Shown one piece after another: positions 1 to 8,599 of a stretch of DNA of 43,077 bases. The notes below the pieces were generated by a model, which saw nothing but the letters and a program-made list of their open reading frames with translations, ran no database searches and had not been told where the DNA came from. The translations under genes were made by a program, and so were the position numbers. The DNA is taken from positions 1 through 43,077 of the forward strand of contig JBGTBQ010000038.1 of NCBI GenBank assembly GCA_041749275.1, written 5' to 3'. Source of the DNA: JBGTBQ01 sp041749275. Lineage in GTDB: Bacteria > Acidobacteriota > Blastocatellia > Pyrinomonadales > Pyrinomonadaceae. Numbering within the stretch: position 1 is the first letter of the stretch; every line of letters starts with the position of its first letter.

Positions 1-1
1 T

Positions 2-955
2 GATCGGGTGCGTGCGCGCCGCGACGCGGTTGCGCCGCAGCCGTGGCTCGGCGTGCGCGGCGACGCCGCCTTCAAAGCTCCGCTCACGGCATGGGTCAAC
101 CATGGTTGGAAACCGGAGTCGGCCCAGCCCTTGATAGATGATCGCAAAGGAGTCCTACTGACTTCGGTAGCGCCGGGCACACCCGCTTTCGAATCCGGCC
201 TGCGCCCCGGCGACGTGATCGCACGCATCGGTGAGCGCGAGGTGGCTGGGGTCGAAGACTTGACGATGCTGCTTAAACAAGCGGGCGTCGGTTCGACCGT
301 CAACTTCACCATCCTGCGTGCGTCAACCCCGACGCCGTTCGAGTTGCCCGTCATCCTGAGCGGCGTGGCGAACCCCGTCGTCGCTACTTTTGAGGCGGAG
401 ATGCGTGCGGCGCGGAGCAAGGTTTCCGAGGCGCGCACGGAGATTAGCGTTGTCAGAGAAGAGGAGCGGCGTTTGCGTGCGGCGGAGCCTGCGGCGGAGC
501 GGTACGCGGCGACGCTCGCCGAACTCGCGGCGCGCGGTCGAAAGGCCGAACGGCAGTTGACGCTCGCGTTGACGCAACAGGCGGAGGCCGAAATGCGTGT
601 CGCCCAAACGCGAGCGCGTCTGCTGAGTCCGGGATTTTCATCAACCACGTCTCCCGGAGGATTTATGGCGGTGCGACCACTTCGCGCCTCTGGCCTCGAA
701 GTGATCGGCCTCACGCACCGCGGCGCCTCGCAACTGGGCGCGAGGGGCGGCCTGCTCGTCGTCTCCGTCCTCCCCGGCAGCGCCGCCGAGCAGGTGGGTA
801 TCCGCGGCGGCGATGTCATCGAAACCGCCGCCGGTAAGCCGTTTTCTCAAGCTGAACTACGCGGCATTCTCAACCGCACGACCACGCCGCGAATCGCCCT
901 CGGCGTTGTTCGCGGGACGACGAAATTGACCGTCCTGCTGCCCCTCAACGAGTAA
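2..955 (+). CDS. PDZ-domain protein, C-terminal part (Do/HtrA-like), 5' partial
   Basis: The reading frame is open to the left window edge, so the GTG at 8 is probably internal and the gene starts upstream. What remains is one PDZ domain (around residues 15-105 from the GTG; motif SGLRPGDVIARIGEREV), a charged heptad-like helix rich in Glu, Arg and Ala (about 130-205), and a second PDZ domain (about 220-315; motif EQVGIRGGDVIETAAGKPF). Two C-terminal PDZ domains are usual in periplasmic Do/HtrA proteases, and the PWLGV segment just before the first PDZ is typical of the protease-PDZ junction in that family. The trypsin-like catalytic domain would lie outside the window, so protease activity is an inference. 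A coiled segment between the two PDZ domains is unusual for DegP. It could instead be a non-catalytic PDZ scaffold. Confidence 0.75.
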   Translation, partial: DRVRARRDAVAPQPWLGVRGDAAFKAPLTAWVNHGWKPESAQPLIDDRKGVLLTSVAPGTPAFESGLRPGDVIARIGEREVAGVEDLTMLLKQAGVGSTVNFTILRASTPTPFELPVILSGVANPVVATFEAEMRAARSKVSEARTEISVVREEERRLRAAEPAAERYAATLAELAARGRKAERQLTLALTQQAEAEMRVAQTRARLLSPGFSSTTSPGGFMAVRPLRASGLEVIGLTHRGASQLGARGGLLVVSVLPGSAAEQVGIRGGDVIETAAGKPFSQAELRGILNRTTTPRIALGVVRGTTKLTVLLPLNE

Positions 956-959
956 TTTG

Positions 960-1084
960 TCACGAAGCCGCGGAGGAAGTAGAAAAGAAGGATGGTTGAT
1001 GAGAAGGGAGCTTTGATCGGTCAAGGCTCCCTTCTCATCAACCATCCTTTCCTGCTTTTTCTCCGTGGCTCCGTGGCCTCGTGG
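960..1084. repeat. Long imperfect palindrome (MITE/REP-like or bidirectional terminator)
   Basis: The core arms 988-1011 and 1026-1049 are exact reverse complements (24 bp). The stem continues through 1013-1016/1021-1024 to a 4-base loop, TCGG. Outer flanks 960-975 and 1069-1084 are also inverted copies with about 13 of 16 matches. A run of T (1056-1060) follows the right arm, so it might also stop transcripts of the PDZ gene. The right side carries three tandem CCGTGGC/TCGTGGC units. Confidence 0.75.
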
Positions 1085-1184
1085 CTAATCTCTCTTTTTC
1101 ACTCAGGCGTTCATCTGTGCTAATCTTGTCCCACTTACCGTTCTTGGCGTCGAATCGAAAAAAGGAATCTTTATCTCGTAACTC

Positions 1185-2540
1185 ATGCTGCAAGAGGCCG
1201 TCAGGTATTACCACCAGTTGCTTGAGCAGAGCGAGCTGGCCGACTCGTCCCGGCAGATGCTCGATGAGGGGCTGGAACGCGCCAAGTTAATCTTCGGGGG
1301 GCGTCGGCTGTCGCCCTATCTACGCCCACACTTCGTCACTGAAACGGACTTCGCTCGCATCAGCAAAATCTGCGAGACGGTCTGGGGCGCGATCCAGAAA
1401 GTAAAAGACGCTGCCGTCCGGGATGAGACGCTGCTCGACGAACTGGGCATCACCGAGATCGAGCGCGAACTGGTTAAGATTGACCCCGGTTACACAGCCG
1501 TCTCGCCCACCGCGCGGCTCGACTCTTTTCTCATCGAAGACGACTACAACTTCGTCGAGCTGAACGGCGAAAGCCCCGCGGGCGTCGCCTACGCCGACGC
1601 GGCCTACGAAATCTTCGCGCGCCTCCCCGTGATGCAACGCTTCGGCGAGAAGTACAACCTGCGCCGTTTCCACGGTCGCCCGCTGATGCTCGGCGCTTTA
1701 CTCGACGCATACCTAGAGTTTTTAGGCCGCCAGCCCGAACGCAAACCCCACATCGCCATCGTTGACTTCAAAGGATTGCCGACGCAGAAAGAGTTCGAAC
1801 TGTTCAACGAATATTTCGAGAGCGAGGGATACCCATCGAAAGTTTGCGCGCCGGAGGAACTGGAATTCTCCGGCGGACGCCTACGCTGCGGCGATTTCGA
1901 GATTGATATTGTTTACAAACGACTCCTCGTCAACGAGTATCTCCCCGTCATGGGAGAGCACTCGGCGCTGCTCGACGCCTATCGCGCGCGCGCCGTCTGC
2001 ATGGTCAACAGCTTTCGCTCGAAGTTGATCCATAAGAAGGCGCTTTTCGCCGTGCTGACGAACGAGCATTATGCGTCGCTCTTCGACGCCGACGAACGCG
2101 CGGCGATTGCGAAACACGTTCCGTGGACACGAAAGGTACGCGCCGGAAAAACGGAGAAAGACGGCGAGACGATAGACCTGCTCGAATATATCGCCGAGAA
2201 TCGCTCGCGCCTCGTCCTCAAGCCAAACGACGATTACGGCGGGCACGGCATCTACATCGGTTGGAGTGACGACGTTATTACTTGGGAGGAAGCGCTCAGG
2301 AGCGCGCTTGCCAACGGTGACTACCTCGTGCAAGAGCGGGTGCGAACCGCGCGTGAAACCTTTCCCGCGTTGCTGGATGACGGCTCCGTCGTCTTCTCCG
2401 AGCAACTCGTTGATCTCGACCCGCTGCTCTTCAACGGTAAGGTCGGCTCCGCTTTTACGCGCCTCTCATCAACGGAACTCGCCAACGTCTCGTCAGGCGG
2501 CGGGATGGTGCCGACGTTCATCATCAGCGAGAAAAGCTGA
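1185..2540 (+). CDS. ATP-grasp family protein (circularly permuted / glutathionylspermidine-synthase-like)
   Basis: A 451-residue soluble protein. Residues around 340-375 carry an ATP-grasp-like nucleotide segment (LVLKPNDDYGGHGIYIGW), with a later metal/ATP region around QERV and the closing SSGGGMVPTF. The mid-protein segment NFVELNGESPAGVAY fits the substrate-side motif of circularly permuted ATP-grasp proteins (COG2308 and glutathionylspermidine synthase relatives), which ligate a carboxylate to an amine with ATP. The substrate cannot be read from the sequence. It is followed after 22 bases by a PilZ gene and then by a YbdK-type carboxylate-amine ligase, a pairing of two amide-forming enzymes that suggests a small peptide-like product. 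The ATG at 1185 is chosen because the frame upstream has no better start. The exact subfamily is uncertain. Confidence 0.7.
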   Translation: MLQEAVRYYHQLLEQSELADSSRQMLDEGLERAKLIFGGRRLSPYLRPHFVTETDFARISKICETVWGAIQKVKDAAVRDETLLDELGITEIERELVKIDPGYTAVSPTARLDSFLIEDDYNFVELNGESPAGVAYADAAYEIFARLPVMQRFGEKYNLRRFHGRPLMLGALLDAYLEFLGRQPERKPHIAIVDFKGLPTQKEFELFNEYFESEGYPSKVCAPEELEFSGGRLRCGDFEIDIVYKRLLVNEYLPVMGEHSALLDAYRARAVCMVNSFRSKLIHKKALFAVLTNEHYASLFDADERAAIAKHVPWTRKVRAGKTEKDGETIDLLEYIAENRSRLVLKPNDDYGGHGIYIGWSDDVITWEEALRSALANGDYLVQERVRTARETFPALLDDGSVVFSEQLVDLDPLLFNGKVGSAFTRLSSTELANVSSGGGMVPTFIISEKS

Positions 2541-2562
2541 AGCCGGACTGTGGAGTTGCATA

Positions 2563-2889
2563 ATGAACTTCGTCAACAGCCAAACGCCACAGGATGAGCG
2601 CCGGCAGTACGAGCGTTCGCGCCTCATCATTGATGTTTTTTTCAACGGTCAGGACCTCACGGGCGTCGCCAGCACGAAAGACATCAGCCTTGGCGGCCTT
2701 TACATGAATACGACGGCGGAGGTGCCCGAAGGTTCGCTGCTCACGCTCCGCATTCCGGTTGAGGGGCGCGACATCGTCTGCAATGCCGAAGTCGTCTATA
2801 GCAATCCGGGCCGCGGCATCGGGGTGAGATTTCAGGGGCTGGCGGAAGATGACCGTGCGTTTCTTGAAACAGAGTTAGCCGATAGTTGA
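2563..2889 (+). CDS. Single-domain PilZ protein (c-di-GMP receptor type)
   Basis: A 108-residue protein that is essentially one PilZ domain. The N-terminal RRQYER (residues 13-18) matches the RxxxR c-di-GMP contact motif, and the DISLGGLYM segment (about 43-51) matches the (D/N)xSxxG motif. Both are intact, so nucleotide binding is likely from family knowledge. The ATG at 2563 is preferred over a longer frame from 2266 because it lies after the stop of the ATP-grasp gene and begins just before the domain. It sits 22 bases downstream of the ATP-grasp gene and 39 bases upstream of the YbdK-like ligase on the same strand, so the three probably form an operon. That suggests, as an inference, control of the ligase pathway or its product by c-di-GMP. 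Confidence 0.88.
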   Translation: MNFVNSQTPQDERRQYERSRLIIDVFFNGQDLTGVASTKDISLGGLYMNTTAEVPEGSLLTLRIPVEGRDIVCNAEVVYSNPGRGIGVRFQGLAEDDRAFLETELADS

Positions 2890-2928
2890 TCCGCGACAGG
2901 CATAGTTTTCTGGCAGGGAGAAAAGTCC

Positions 2929-4080
2929 ATGACCCCCGAAAAATTTACTCTCGGCATCGAAGAAGAGTTCCAGATCGTTGATCCCCAGACCCGAGAGCTG
3001 AAGTCGCACATCGTCGAAATTCTGGAGCAGGGCAAGATGCTGCTGGGCGAGCAAGTCAAGCCCGAGATGATCCAGTCACAGGTGGAGGTCGGCACGGGCA
3101 TCTGCCGCAACATCGCGGAGGCGCGCGCCGACATCACGCGGCTGCGTACCATCGTCTCGTGGCTTGCTCGTCAGAAGGGGCTGGCGATTGTCGCCGCTTC
3201 GACCCACCCCATCTCACACTGGAAGGAGCAGCTAATCACCGACGATCCGCATTACCGCTTGCTCATCGAAGAGCTACAGATGGTCGCCAGCTCGCTGCTC
3301 ATCTTCGGCCTCCACGTCCACGTCGGGATGCCCGACCGCGAGCGCCAGATTCACATTATGAACGCCGCGCGCTACTTCCTGCCGCACGTGCTGGCGCTCT
3401 CCACCTCGTCGCCCTTCTGGCTCGGCGTCAACACGGGACTGAAGTCGTACCGCTCCGAGGTCTTCAAAAAATTCCCGCGCACGGACATCCCCGACCACTT
3501 CGACTCATACTCCTCGTTCGAGCGCTATGTCGAGCTACTATTAAAGACGAACAGCATCGGCAACCCGAAAAAAATCTGGTGGGACGTGCGACCGCACCCC
3601 TTCTTCCCGACGCTGGAGTTCCGCGTCTGCGACATCCCGACGCGCGTTGACGACACCATTGCCATCGCCGCGCTCTTTCAGGCCATCGTCGCTAAACTCG
3701 ACCGCCTGATCGAAAAGAACCTCGGTTTCCGGCTCTACCGGCGGATGCTGATACAGGAGAATAAGTGGCGCGCGGTGCGCTATGGGCTGGATGGCAAGCT
3801 GATAGACTTCGGCAAGCAGAAAGAGGTGCCCGTGCGCGACCTCATCCACGAACTCCTCGAATTCGTGGACGACGTGCTCGACGATCTCGACTCGCGCAAG
3901 GAGGTCGAGCACATCCACACGATTCTCGAACGCGGCACCTCCGCCGATGAACAGTTGCAGGTCTTCCGCGAGACGGGCAATCTGCAAGCGGTGGTTGACA
4001 TGTTGATCGAACGGACAATTGAAAACGTTCCGGCGGAATGGACGGGCGGCCCGGCTGTGCCGGCTGTGCCGGCGAGCTAA
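2929..4080 (+). CDS. YbdK-type carboxylate-amine ligase (GCS2 family)
   Basis: A 383-residue protein starting with the family signature FTLGIEEEFQIVDP, in which the acidic cluster binds metal and ATP. It continues with the GLHVHVGMPDRE segment (about residues 127-138) and the WWDVRPHPFFPTLEFRVCD block (about 217-235), all typical of glutamate-cysteine ligase type 2 (YbdK) proteins. The family forms a gamma-glutamyl or related amide bond with ATP hydrolysis; many members do not act mainly in glutathione synthesis, so the substrate is left open. Length is close to the usual 370-380. The start has a GGGAG ribosome site at suitable distance. The C-terminus ends in a short Ala/Val/Pro repeat (PAVPAVPAS) beyond the conserved fold. 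It is the third gene of the run with the ATP-grasp and PilZ genes. Confidence 0.87.
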   Translation: MTPEKFTLGIEEEFQIVDPQTRELKSHIVEILEQGKMLLGEQVKPEMIQSQVEVGTGICRNIAEARADITRLRTIVSWLARQKGLAIVAASTHPISHWKEQLITDDPHYRLLIEELQMVASSLLIFGLHVHVGMPDRERQIHIMNAARYFLPHVLALSTSSPFWLGVNTGLKSYRSEVFKKFPRTDIPDHFDSYSSFERYVELLLKTNSIGNPKKIWWDVRPHPFFPTLEFRVCDIPTRVDDTIAIAALFQAIVAKLDRLIEKNLGFRLYRRMLIQENKWRAVRYGLDGKLIDFGKQKEVPVRDLIHELLEFVDDVLDDLDSRKEVEHIHTILERGTSADEQLQVFRETGNLQAVVDMLIERTIENVPAEWTGGPAVPAVPAS

Positions 4081-4102
4081 AACGATAACAGTAGCCGCCT
4101 GC

Positions 4103-5248
4103 TTATTCGTTGTCGAAAAGCCGGCACGAGTATGTCTTGAACGCCAGCCAGACCTCCTTGCCGACCGTCAATCCTAACTCCCTGACCGACAGCCGCGTGA
4201 CGCTTGCCGCCCACTCGACACCGCCCCGGACGCGCACCAGCGTCTGATCGCCGCGTTCTTCGAGCGCGCTCACTGTGCCCGCGAGTATGTTCCGCGCGGA
4301 AACCGATTGTGGGCGCACGGTTGCCAGCAGTATGTCTCCGGAACGTATGGCGACCGTGACGCGCTCGCCCGCATCCTTACCACCAAGCGGCACTTCCACA
4401 CGGCACACTCCTTCGACGCTTTCGCCAAGCTCCACGACCATCGTCCCGCCGCTGGCGTCTCTGCTGATAACGATGCCATCGAAGATATTCTCGACGCCGG
4501 TCAGTCGGGCGATGCTGGCTTTCACCGGCGCACCGAAAACTTCAACCGGCTCGCCCGCCGCCACCACCCGGCCTCGCTCAAAGACGTAAGCTCGTTCTCC
4601 GAGTGCAAGCGCCTCGTCGCGGCTGTGGGTCACGTAGACGATTGGCAGGCGCATCTCGCTGTTCATCTTTTTCAAATCGCCGATGATCTCAAGCTTGACG
4701 ACTTCATCGAGCGCGGAGAGTGGTTCGTCGAGCAACAGGAAACGAGGATTTGTCGCCAGTGCGCGCGCCAGTGCCACGCGCTGCGCCTCTCCGCCGGAAA
4801 TGTTTCGAGGCAAGCGTTGCGCTGTGTGGCCGACACCGAACTTCCGCAACAGGTCGAGAGCCAACGCTCGCCGCTCGGCTCGCGCGAGGTGTGTGACGGG
4901 GAATTCGACGTTGGCGAGCGCGTCGAGGTGCGGGAACAACGCGAGATGCTGAAACACATAGCCCGCGCGCCTGCGACGGATTGGCAGGTTGATCCGTTGC
5001 CCGGAATCGAAAAGCGTCTCCTCACCAATTTTAATCATACCGGAGTCAGGGCGGACGAGTCCGGCGATTGATTTGAGAGTCAGAGTCTTGCCCGAACCTG
5101 ATGCGCCGAAAAGTACCGTCACGCCGGGCGGGAAGTAAATATCTACATTGAGCATGAAACCGCTCGCGTCCGCCTCAACGTGGTCGCCGTGAGTCGGTGT
5201 GCTCAGTGAACTGTCAGCGAACTCTTTTATGATTTTGACGGAGAGCAT
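4103..5248 (-). CDS. modC: Molybdate ABC transporter ATP-binding protein ModC
   Basis: A 381-residue ABC ATPase with Walker A GASGSGKT (48-55), signature ISGGE (150-154), Walker B FLLLDEP (170-176) and the switch His in YVTHSRDEA. The C-terminal third is a TOBE-type regulatory region (about 300-381) as in ModC, which binds oxyanion. It energises molybdate uptake with ModB and ModA. The ATG at 5246-5248 overlaps the modB stop as TGATG, which fixes the start and implies translational coupling; a longer in-frame extension into modB is rejected. The N-terminus carries about 20 extra residues between the first two strands compared with a compact ModC. It converges on the YbdK-like ligase gene with 22 bases between them. 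Confidence 0.9.
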   Translation of the reverse strand: MLSVKIIKEFADSSLSTPTHGDHVEADASGFMLNVDIYFPPGVTVLFGASGSGKTLTLKSIAGLVRPDSGMIKIGEETLFDSGQRINLPIRRRRAGYVFQHLALFPHLDALANVEFPVTHLARAERRALALDLLRKFGVGHTAQRLPRNISGGEAQRVALARALATNPRFLLLDEPLSALDEVVKLEIIGDLKKMNSEMRLPIVYVTHSRDEALALGERAYVFERGRVVAAGEPVEVFGAPVKASIARLTGVENIFDGIVISRDASGGTMVVELGESVEGVCRVEVPLGGKDAGERVTVAIRSGDILLATVRPQSVSARNILAGTVSALEERGDQTLVRVRGGVEWAASVTRLSVRELGLTVGKEVWLAFKTYSCRLFDNE

Positions 5249-5916
5249 CAACGCTGTCCCGGAGCCGTAAGGCGGTTCGTCGTGTAAAGGATGACGAAGG
5301 CGACGGCGGAGAGGATGAAGACGAGCGTGAGCGCGAGGGCGTCGCGCCCTGATTGGGCGGCGTCGTAGATGGCGACCGCCGCCGTCTGTGTGCGTCCGGG
5401 GATGTTGCCGGCGACCATCAGCGTGGCGCCGAAGTCGCCGAGGGCGCGCGCGAAGGCGAGCATCGCCGCCGCGACGACACCGCGCGAGGCGAGCGGCAGC
5501 GTCACGCGCCGGAAGACCTCCCACTCGGACTTGCCGAGTGTCCGCGCCGCATCTTCGAGATCAGTGTCCACGGCAGCGAACGCCGCGCGGGCGGTCTTCA
5601 CGACGAGCGGGAGCGCGCCGACGGATGCGGCGACGACCGCGCCCTGCCAAGTAAAGACGAGCGAACGGCCCGTCACGGCTTCGTACAACTGTCCGGCGGG
5701 GCTGCCGCGTCCGAGCAGGACGAGCAGGTAATAGCCAAGCACGGTCGGGGGTAGGACGAGCGGCAGCGTGACAAGGGCGTCGAGCGCCTCGCGCCCGCGA
5801 AAACGTTTCCGGGCCAGCACCCACGCGAGCGACACACCAACGCCCACGACCAAGAAGGTGGAAATGATTGCCACCCGCAGCGAGAGCAAGAGGGGAAACC
5901 AGTCAATCTCTCTCAT
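5248..5916 (-). CDS. modB: Molybdate ABC transporter permease ModB
   Basis: A 222-residue inner-membrane permease with five or so hydrophobic helices. The binding-protein-dependent transport motif is present (LEDAARTLGKSEWEVFRRV), the EAA loop that docks on ModC, and the following RALGDFGATLMVAG is typical of ModB. The start at 5916 (MREIDWFPLLLSL) is chosen because a longer frame to 5985 adds 23 non-hydrophobic residues lacking in the family, and 222 residues matches the usual length. It is cotranscribed with modC (one-base overlap) and divergent from modA across about 130 bases, which must hold promoters for both; no ModE-type palindrome was recognised there. Confidence 0.92.
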   Translation of the reverse strand: MREIDWFPLLLSLRVAIISTFLVVGVGVSLAWVLARKRFRGREALDALVTLPLVLPPTVLGYYLLVLLGRGSPAGQLYEAVTGRSLVFTWQGAVVAASVGALPLVVKTARAAFAAVDTDLEDAARTLGKSEWEVFRRVTLPLASRGVVAAAMLAFARALGDFGATLMVAGNIPGRTQTAAVAIYDAAQSGRDALALTLVFILSAVAFVILYTTNRLTAPGQR

Positions 5917-6046
5917 CACCACTGGAAGATAGCACCGGCTCGGAAGGGCGGCAATAATCGCCGGGCATTGGAGTTCGGCAATCAAAGTTTGGCCGGGTTA
6001 AGATGAAGGTGCGTTACACGCAACGTCGAGGACGAGTGGATTCGGA

Positions 6047-6877
6047 TTGATAAAAATAAAAAAACTGTTCGTAAAATCAGTAGCCCTCATGGTCTCTAGT
6101 TTGTTCATGGGGCAGGCAGGCTGCGCTCCGCGACAGCAGGACGCCGTGAGTCGAGACGAGATTGTCGTCGCCGCCGCGGCTAATCTGATCGAAGCTTTTG
6201 ATGAGATCGGGAAGCGTTTTACGGCGAAGACCGGCGTTCGCGTCGTCAACAGCTTCGGCTCCACGACGGATTTGGCAAAGCAAATCGAGCACGGCGCCCC
6301 GTTCGACGTGTTCGCCGCCGCTGATATAAAGCACGTCGAAAGCTTGGAGCAGAAGGGTCTGCTCGCGGATAACTCGCGTGCGGTTTACGCGCGAGGGCGA
6401 CTCGTGTTGTGGTTGCCGCGCGGGGTCGAGGCCGGGGTCGAGAGCTTAACAGACCTAACAGGTGCAAATGTTTCTCGAATCGCAATGGCGAAACCGGAGT
6501 TGGCTCCTTACGGCGAGGCGGCTGTCGAAGCGTTGCGGGCGCTGAACATTTGGGCGAGCATCGAGCAGAAAGTCGTCTACGCGCAGAACGTCGCACAGGC
6601 CAAACAGTTCGCGGCGACGGGGAACGCCGACGCCGCTTTTATCCCACGCTCGCTGTTGAAGTCAGCCGAAGGCAAAGTGATTGAGCAGGGCGCGGTTATT
6701 GAAATTAGCGGCGAACATCACAGACCGCTAGATCAGGCGCTCGGCATCGTCAGGGAGTCGAAGAAACAGGAGGCGGCGAGGAAGTTTGTGGATTTCGTCC
6801 TGAGCGACGAAGGACAAACTCTGCTCGAAAGTTACGGTTACGAGAAAGCAAAAAATCAGGGCGGTCGCCCACACTGA
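6047..6877 (+). CDS. modA: Molybdate-binding lipoprotein ModA
   Basis: A 276-residue periplasmic solute-binding protein. Lys-rich N-terminus, hydrophobic stretch and a Cys in a lipobox-like QAGC at residues 24-27 indicate a lipoprotein. The mature part shows ModA hallmarks: EIVVAAAANLIEAFDEIG near the start, NSFGSTTDLAKQIEHGAPFDVFAAAD, and the C-terminal ARKFVDFVLSDEGQTLLESYGY. It captures molybdate or tungstate and delivers it to ModBC. The frame begins with TTG at 6047; the next in-frame ATG (6089) would cut off the basic residues of the signal peptide, so TTG is preferred. It is divergent from modBC, so this transporter is split over two transcripts rather than the usual modABC order. Confidence 0.88.
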   Translation: MIKIKKLFVKSVALMVSSLFMGQAGCAPRQQDAVSRDEIVVAAAANLIEAFDEIGKRFTAKTGVRVVNSFGSTTDLAKQIEHGAPFDVFAAADIKHVESLEQKGLLADNSRAVYARGRLVLWLPRGVEAGVESLTDLTGANVSRIAMAKPELAPYGEAAVEALRALNIWASIEQKVVYAQNVAQAKQFAATGNADAAFIPRSLLKSAEGKVIEQGAVIEISGEHHRPLDQALGIVRESKKQEAARKFVDFVLSDEGQTLLESYGYEKAKNQGGRPH

Positions 6878-6893
6878 TGTTACATCTCACGCC

Positions 6894-7895
6894 TTAGTTT
6901 TCATTTCGATGCACTAATGCCTCGCGCAGAAAGTTTTCGAAGAGGATGCGACCATCGCGCGATTCGATTTGATGCGACCACAGGGTGCGGCTGCTCGCTT
7001 CTTCCCGCAGGAGGCGGCGACGCTCCTCTCTGGAGAGATTGGGATTGACGCGTTGCTCGCGGCTGGCGTGCAAGTCCTGAAAAGATTTTTCGAGGTGGAA
7101 CTGGACGGCATAGATGAGTTGTCCGCCGTCGCGCCGCACCATCATCTGATTCTTGCAGAGATAAGAGGTGGCGAGCAGTGTGAATCCTTCCGGCACGCGG
7201 TCGAGTTGCAGGCCGTGGTTCTGCCAGACGCGCAGAATACGTCCCTCTGTCGTGTAGTCCTGCCAGACACCCGACTCCGTGTCGTGGATGCCGTCGAAGA
7301 TGGGGTCTTCGGGGTTGGTGATGCGGATAAAGCGGTATTGGTATTCGAACGAACGGCCCTCGCGCTGCTCGTGTTGCTCGCGGTTGTCGAGGGTGACGAC
7401 GCGCGCGCCAAAGCAGAGGCCGAGGAGTTGATGACCGCCGCAGATGCCGAGGATGGGTGTCCGTGTTGCGCGGGCAAACTCGCCAAAACGCTCGATCATC
7501 GCGGGGTTGTAGTAATCGAAGTCGCTGAGTGTACCGCTCAGGACGATGGCGTCTGGATGGAATTCGGCGGCGGCCTCCACGGCCTCAGAGAGATGTGCGA
7601 CCTTTGTTTCAGGGGCGTTGACGAGGCGGGTGATGTTGCCGAGGATGTTGTTGAGCGCAAGCTTGGAAATATAACGCTCGCGCTCCAGCCGCGCCTCGGC
7701 CTTCGCTCCCCACTCGTCGCGCGCACGGTCGGAGAGATCGGACTCGTCATGCAGCAGGTCGTTGACGACCAGCACACGCGCGTTCTCGACCCGCTTTTCA
7801 ATTCTCTCGTAACGACAAAAGGTGCGCTGGTTGAACGGGAAGGGAAGCGGTTCCGGCTGGTCAATGGTGGTGTGTTCTTTAATTTCTTGCATCAT
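6894..7895 (-). CDS. Class I glutamine amidotransferase-like protein
   Basis: A 333-residue protein with a C-terminal-type GATase1 fold. The nucleophile elbow GICGGHQLLG puts the catalytic Cys at 152, and the His-Glu pair is in AVQFHLEKS (H267, E269). The usual FHPE is FHLE here, so one conserved Pro is Leu while all three catalytic residues remain. The first 110 residues (EHTTIDQPEPLPF onward) are not part of the standard domain and are not recognised. By family the enzyme would release ammonia from glutamine or hydrolyse a gamma-glutamyl bond. No synthase partner is adjacent, but the ATP-grasp and YbdK-like ligase genes lie 3-6 kb away, and such amidotransferases accompany ligases of these families in other genomes. 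It converges on modA with a 16-base gap. Confidence 0.82.
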   Translation of the reverse strand: MMQEIKEHTTIDQPEPLPFPFNQRTFCRYERIEKRVENARVLVVNDLLHDESDLSDRARDEWGAKAEARLERERYISKLALNNILGNITRLVNAPETKVAHLSEAVEAAAEFHPDAIVLSGTLSDFDYYNPAMIERFGEFARATRTPILGICGGHQLLGLCFGARVVTLDNREQHEQREGRSFEYQYRFIRITNPEDPIFDGIHDTESGVWQDYTTEGRILRVWQNHGLQLDRVPEGFTLLATSYLCKNQMMVRRDGGQLIYAVQFHLEKSFQDLHASREQRVNPNLSREERRRLLREEASSRTLWSHQIESRDGRILFENFLREALVHRNEN

Positions 7896-7920
7896 CCCTC
7901 TGCATTGATGGGTCTCACGC

Positions 7921-8493
7921 TTACGAAGCGCGCCGGCGGCGCTGGCTCGTATCCTGTTTGAACTGCGGAATGGCCGCCCCGGCCCCCGCTTGCTCTATCT
8001 CTCGCCGCGCCTCGCCGACGACCGCCGTCACGACGCGCCTCTGGAAAGAGCGTCCACGCTCCTCCGTTAAATGCTCCGCGAGCAGGAGCATCCGCTGCCA
8101 TGCCGACTCAAGCTCGTCGGCGAGGCAGGAGATTTTAGTGATGTCGTAAGGGACGGCGACGTTGCTGCAACCCGCGCGGGCGAAGACCGAGAGGTATCGT
8201 GCGGTAGCGAGGTCGGGGCATGACAGCCTGCGTCGCCCCACCTTCAACTCGACGCCGAGCAGTGTGTGCTGGACTTCGACCGTCGCGCCTCTCGACGCCG
8301 GGAATACCTGATGTGAACGGGTGCGGAGCGTCAGGATGCGTTGGCGGTAGAACGTCCCCGGCCAGACTTCGCCCAGCGCTTCTTTGATTTGCACGACAAT
8401 GGCGTCGGCTGTCGGCGGGCGCGTGGCTTTATAAGCACGCGAAGCGCCGCGCGTCTCTTTTAACTGGATCACCGTTGCAGCGCTCATCGGCAT
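7921..8493 (-). CDS. Hypothetical protein, 190 aa
   Basis: Not recognised. The protein is soluble, with no signal peptide or membrane segment. A central mixed region (about residues 30-120; for example GTFYRQRILTLRTRSHQVF) is followed by a helical segment with a run ESAWQRMLLLAEHLTEERG and a basic, Ala-rich tail ending RRRRAS. Two cysteines lie at about 109 and 123. It is on the same strand as, and 25 bases upstream of, the glutamine amidotransferase gene, so the two may be cotranscribed. Codon choice looks like the neighbours and long open frame on the coding strand supports a real gene. Start ATG at 8493 or 8487. Confidence 0.6.
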   Translation of the reverse strand: MPMSAATVIQLKETRGASRAYKATRPPTADAIVVQIKEALGEVWPGTFYRQRILTLRTRSHQVFPASRGATVEVQHTLLGVELKVGRRRLSCPDLATARYLSVFARAGCSNVAVPYDITKISCLADELESAWQRMLLLAEHLTEERGRSFQRRVVTAVVGEARREIEQAGAGAAIPQFKQDTSQRRRRAS

Positions 8494-8599
8494 ACTGATC
8501 GTGGATGAAAGTGGCCGGCGGAAACGAACAAGCCGCCAGCATCGCTTTTAGCTTATCACACGGTAGAAGGCGGGAGCGAGTTGAAGATTTCGCACCGCT

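Noticed and set aside
4307..5071. Plus-strand open frame of 254 codons
   Set aside because: Antisense to modC, which carries Walker A, signature and Walker B motifs.
5249..5524. N-terminal extension of modC (to 5524)
   Set aside because: The extension reads modB in another frame with Arg-rich nonsense; the ATG overlapping the modB stop is the real start.
6969..7961. Plus-strand open frame of 330 codons
   Set aside because: Antisense to the glutamine amidotransferase, whose catalytic Cys and His are on the other strand.
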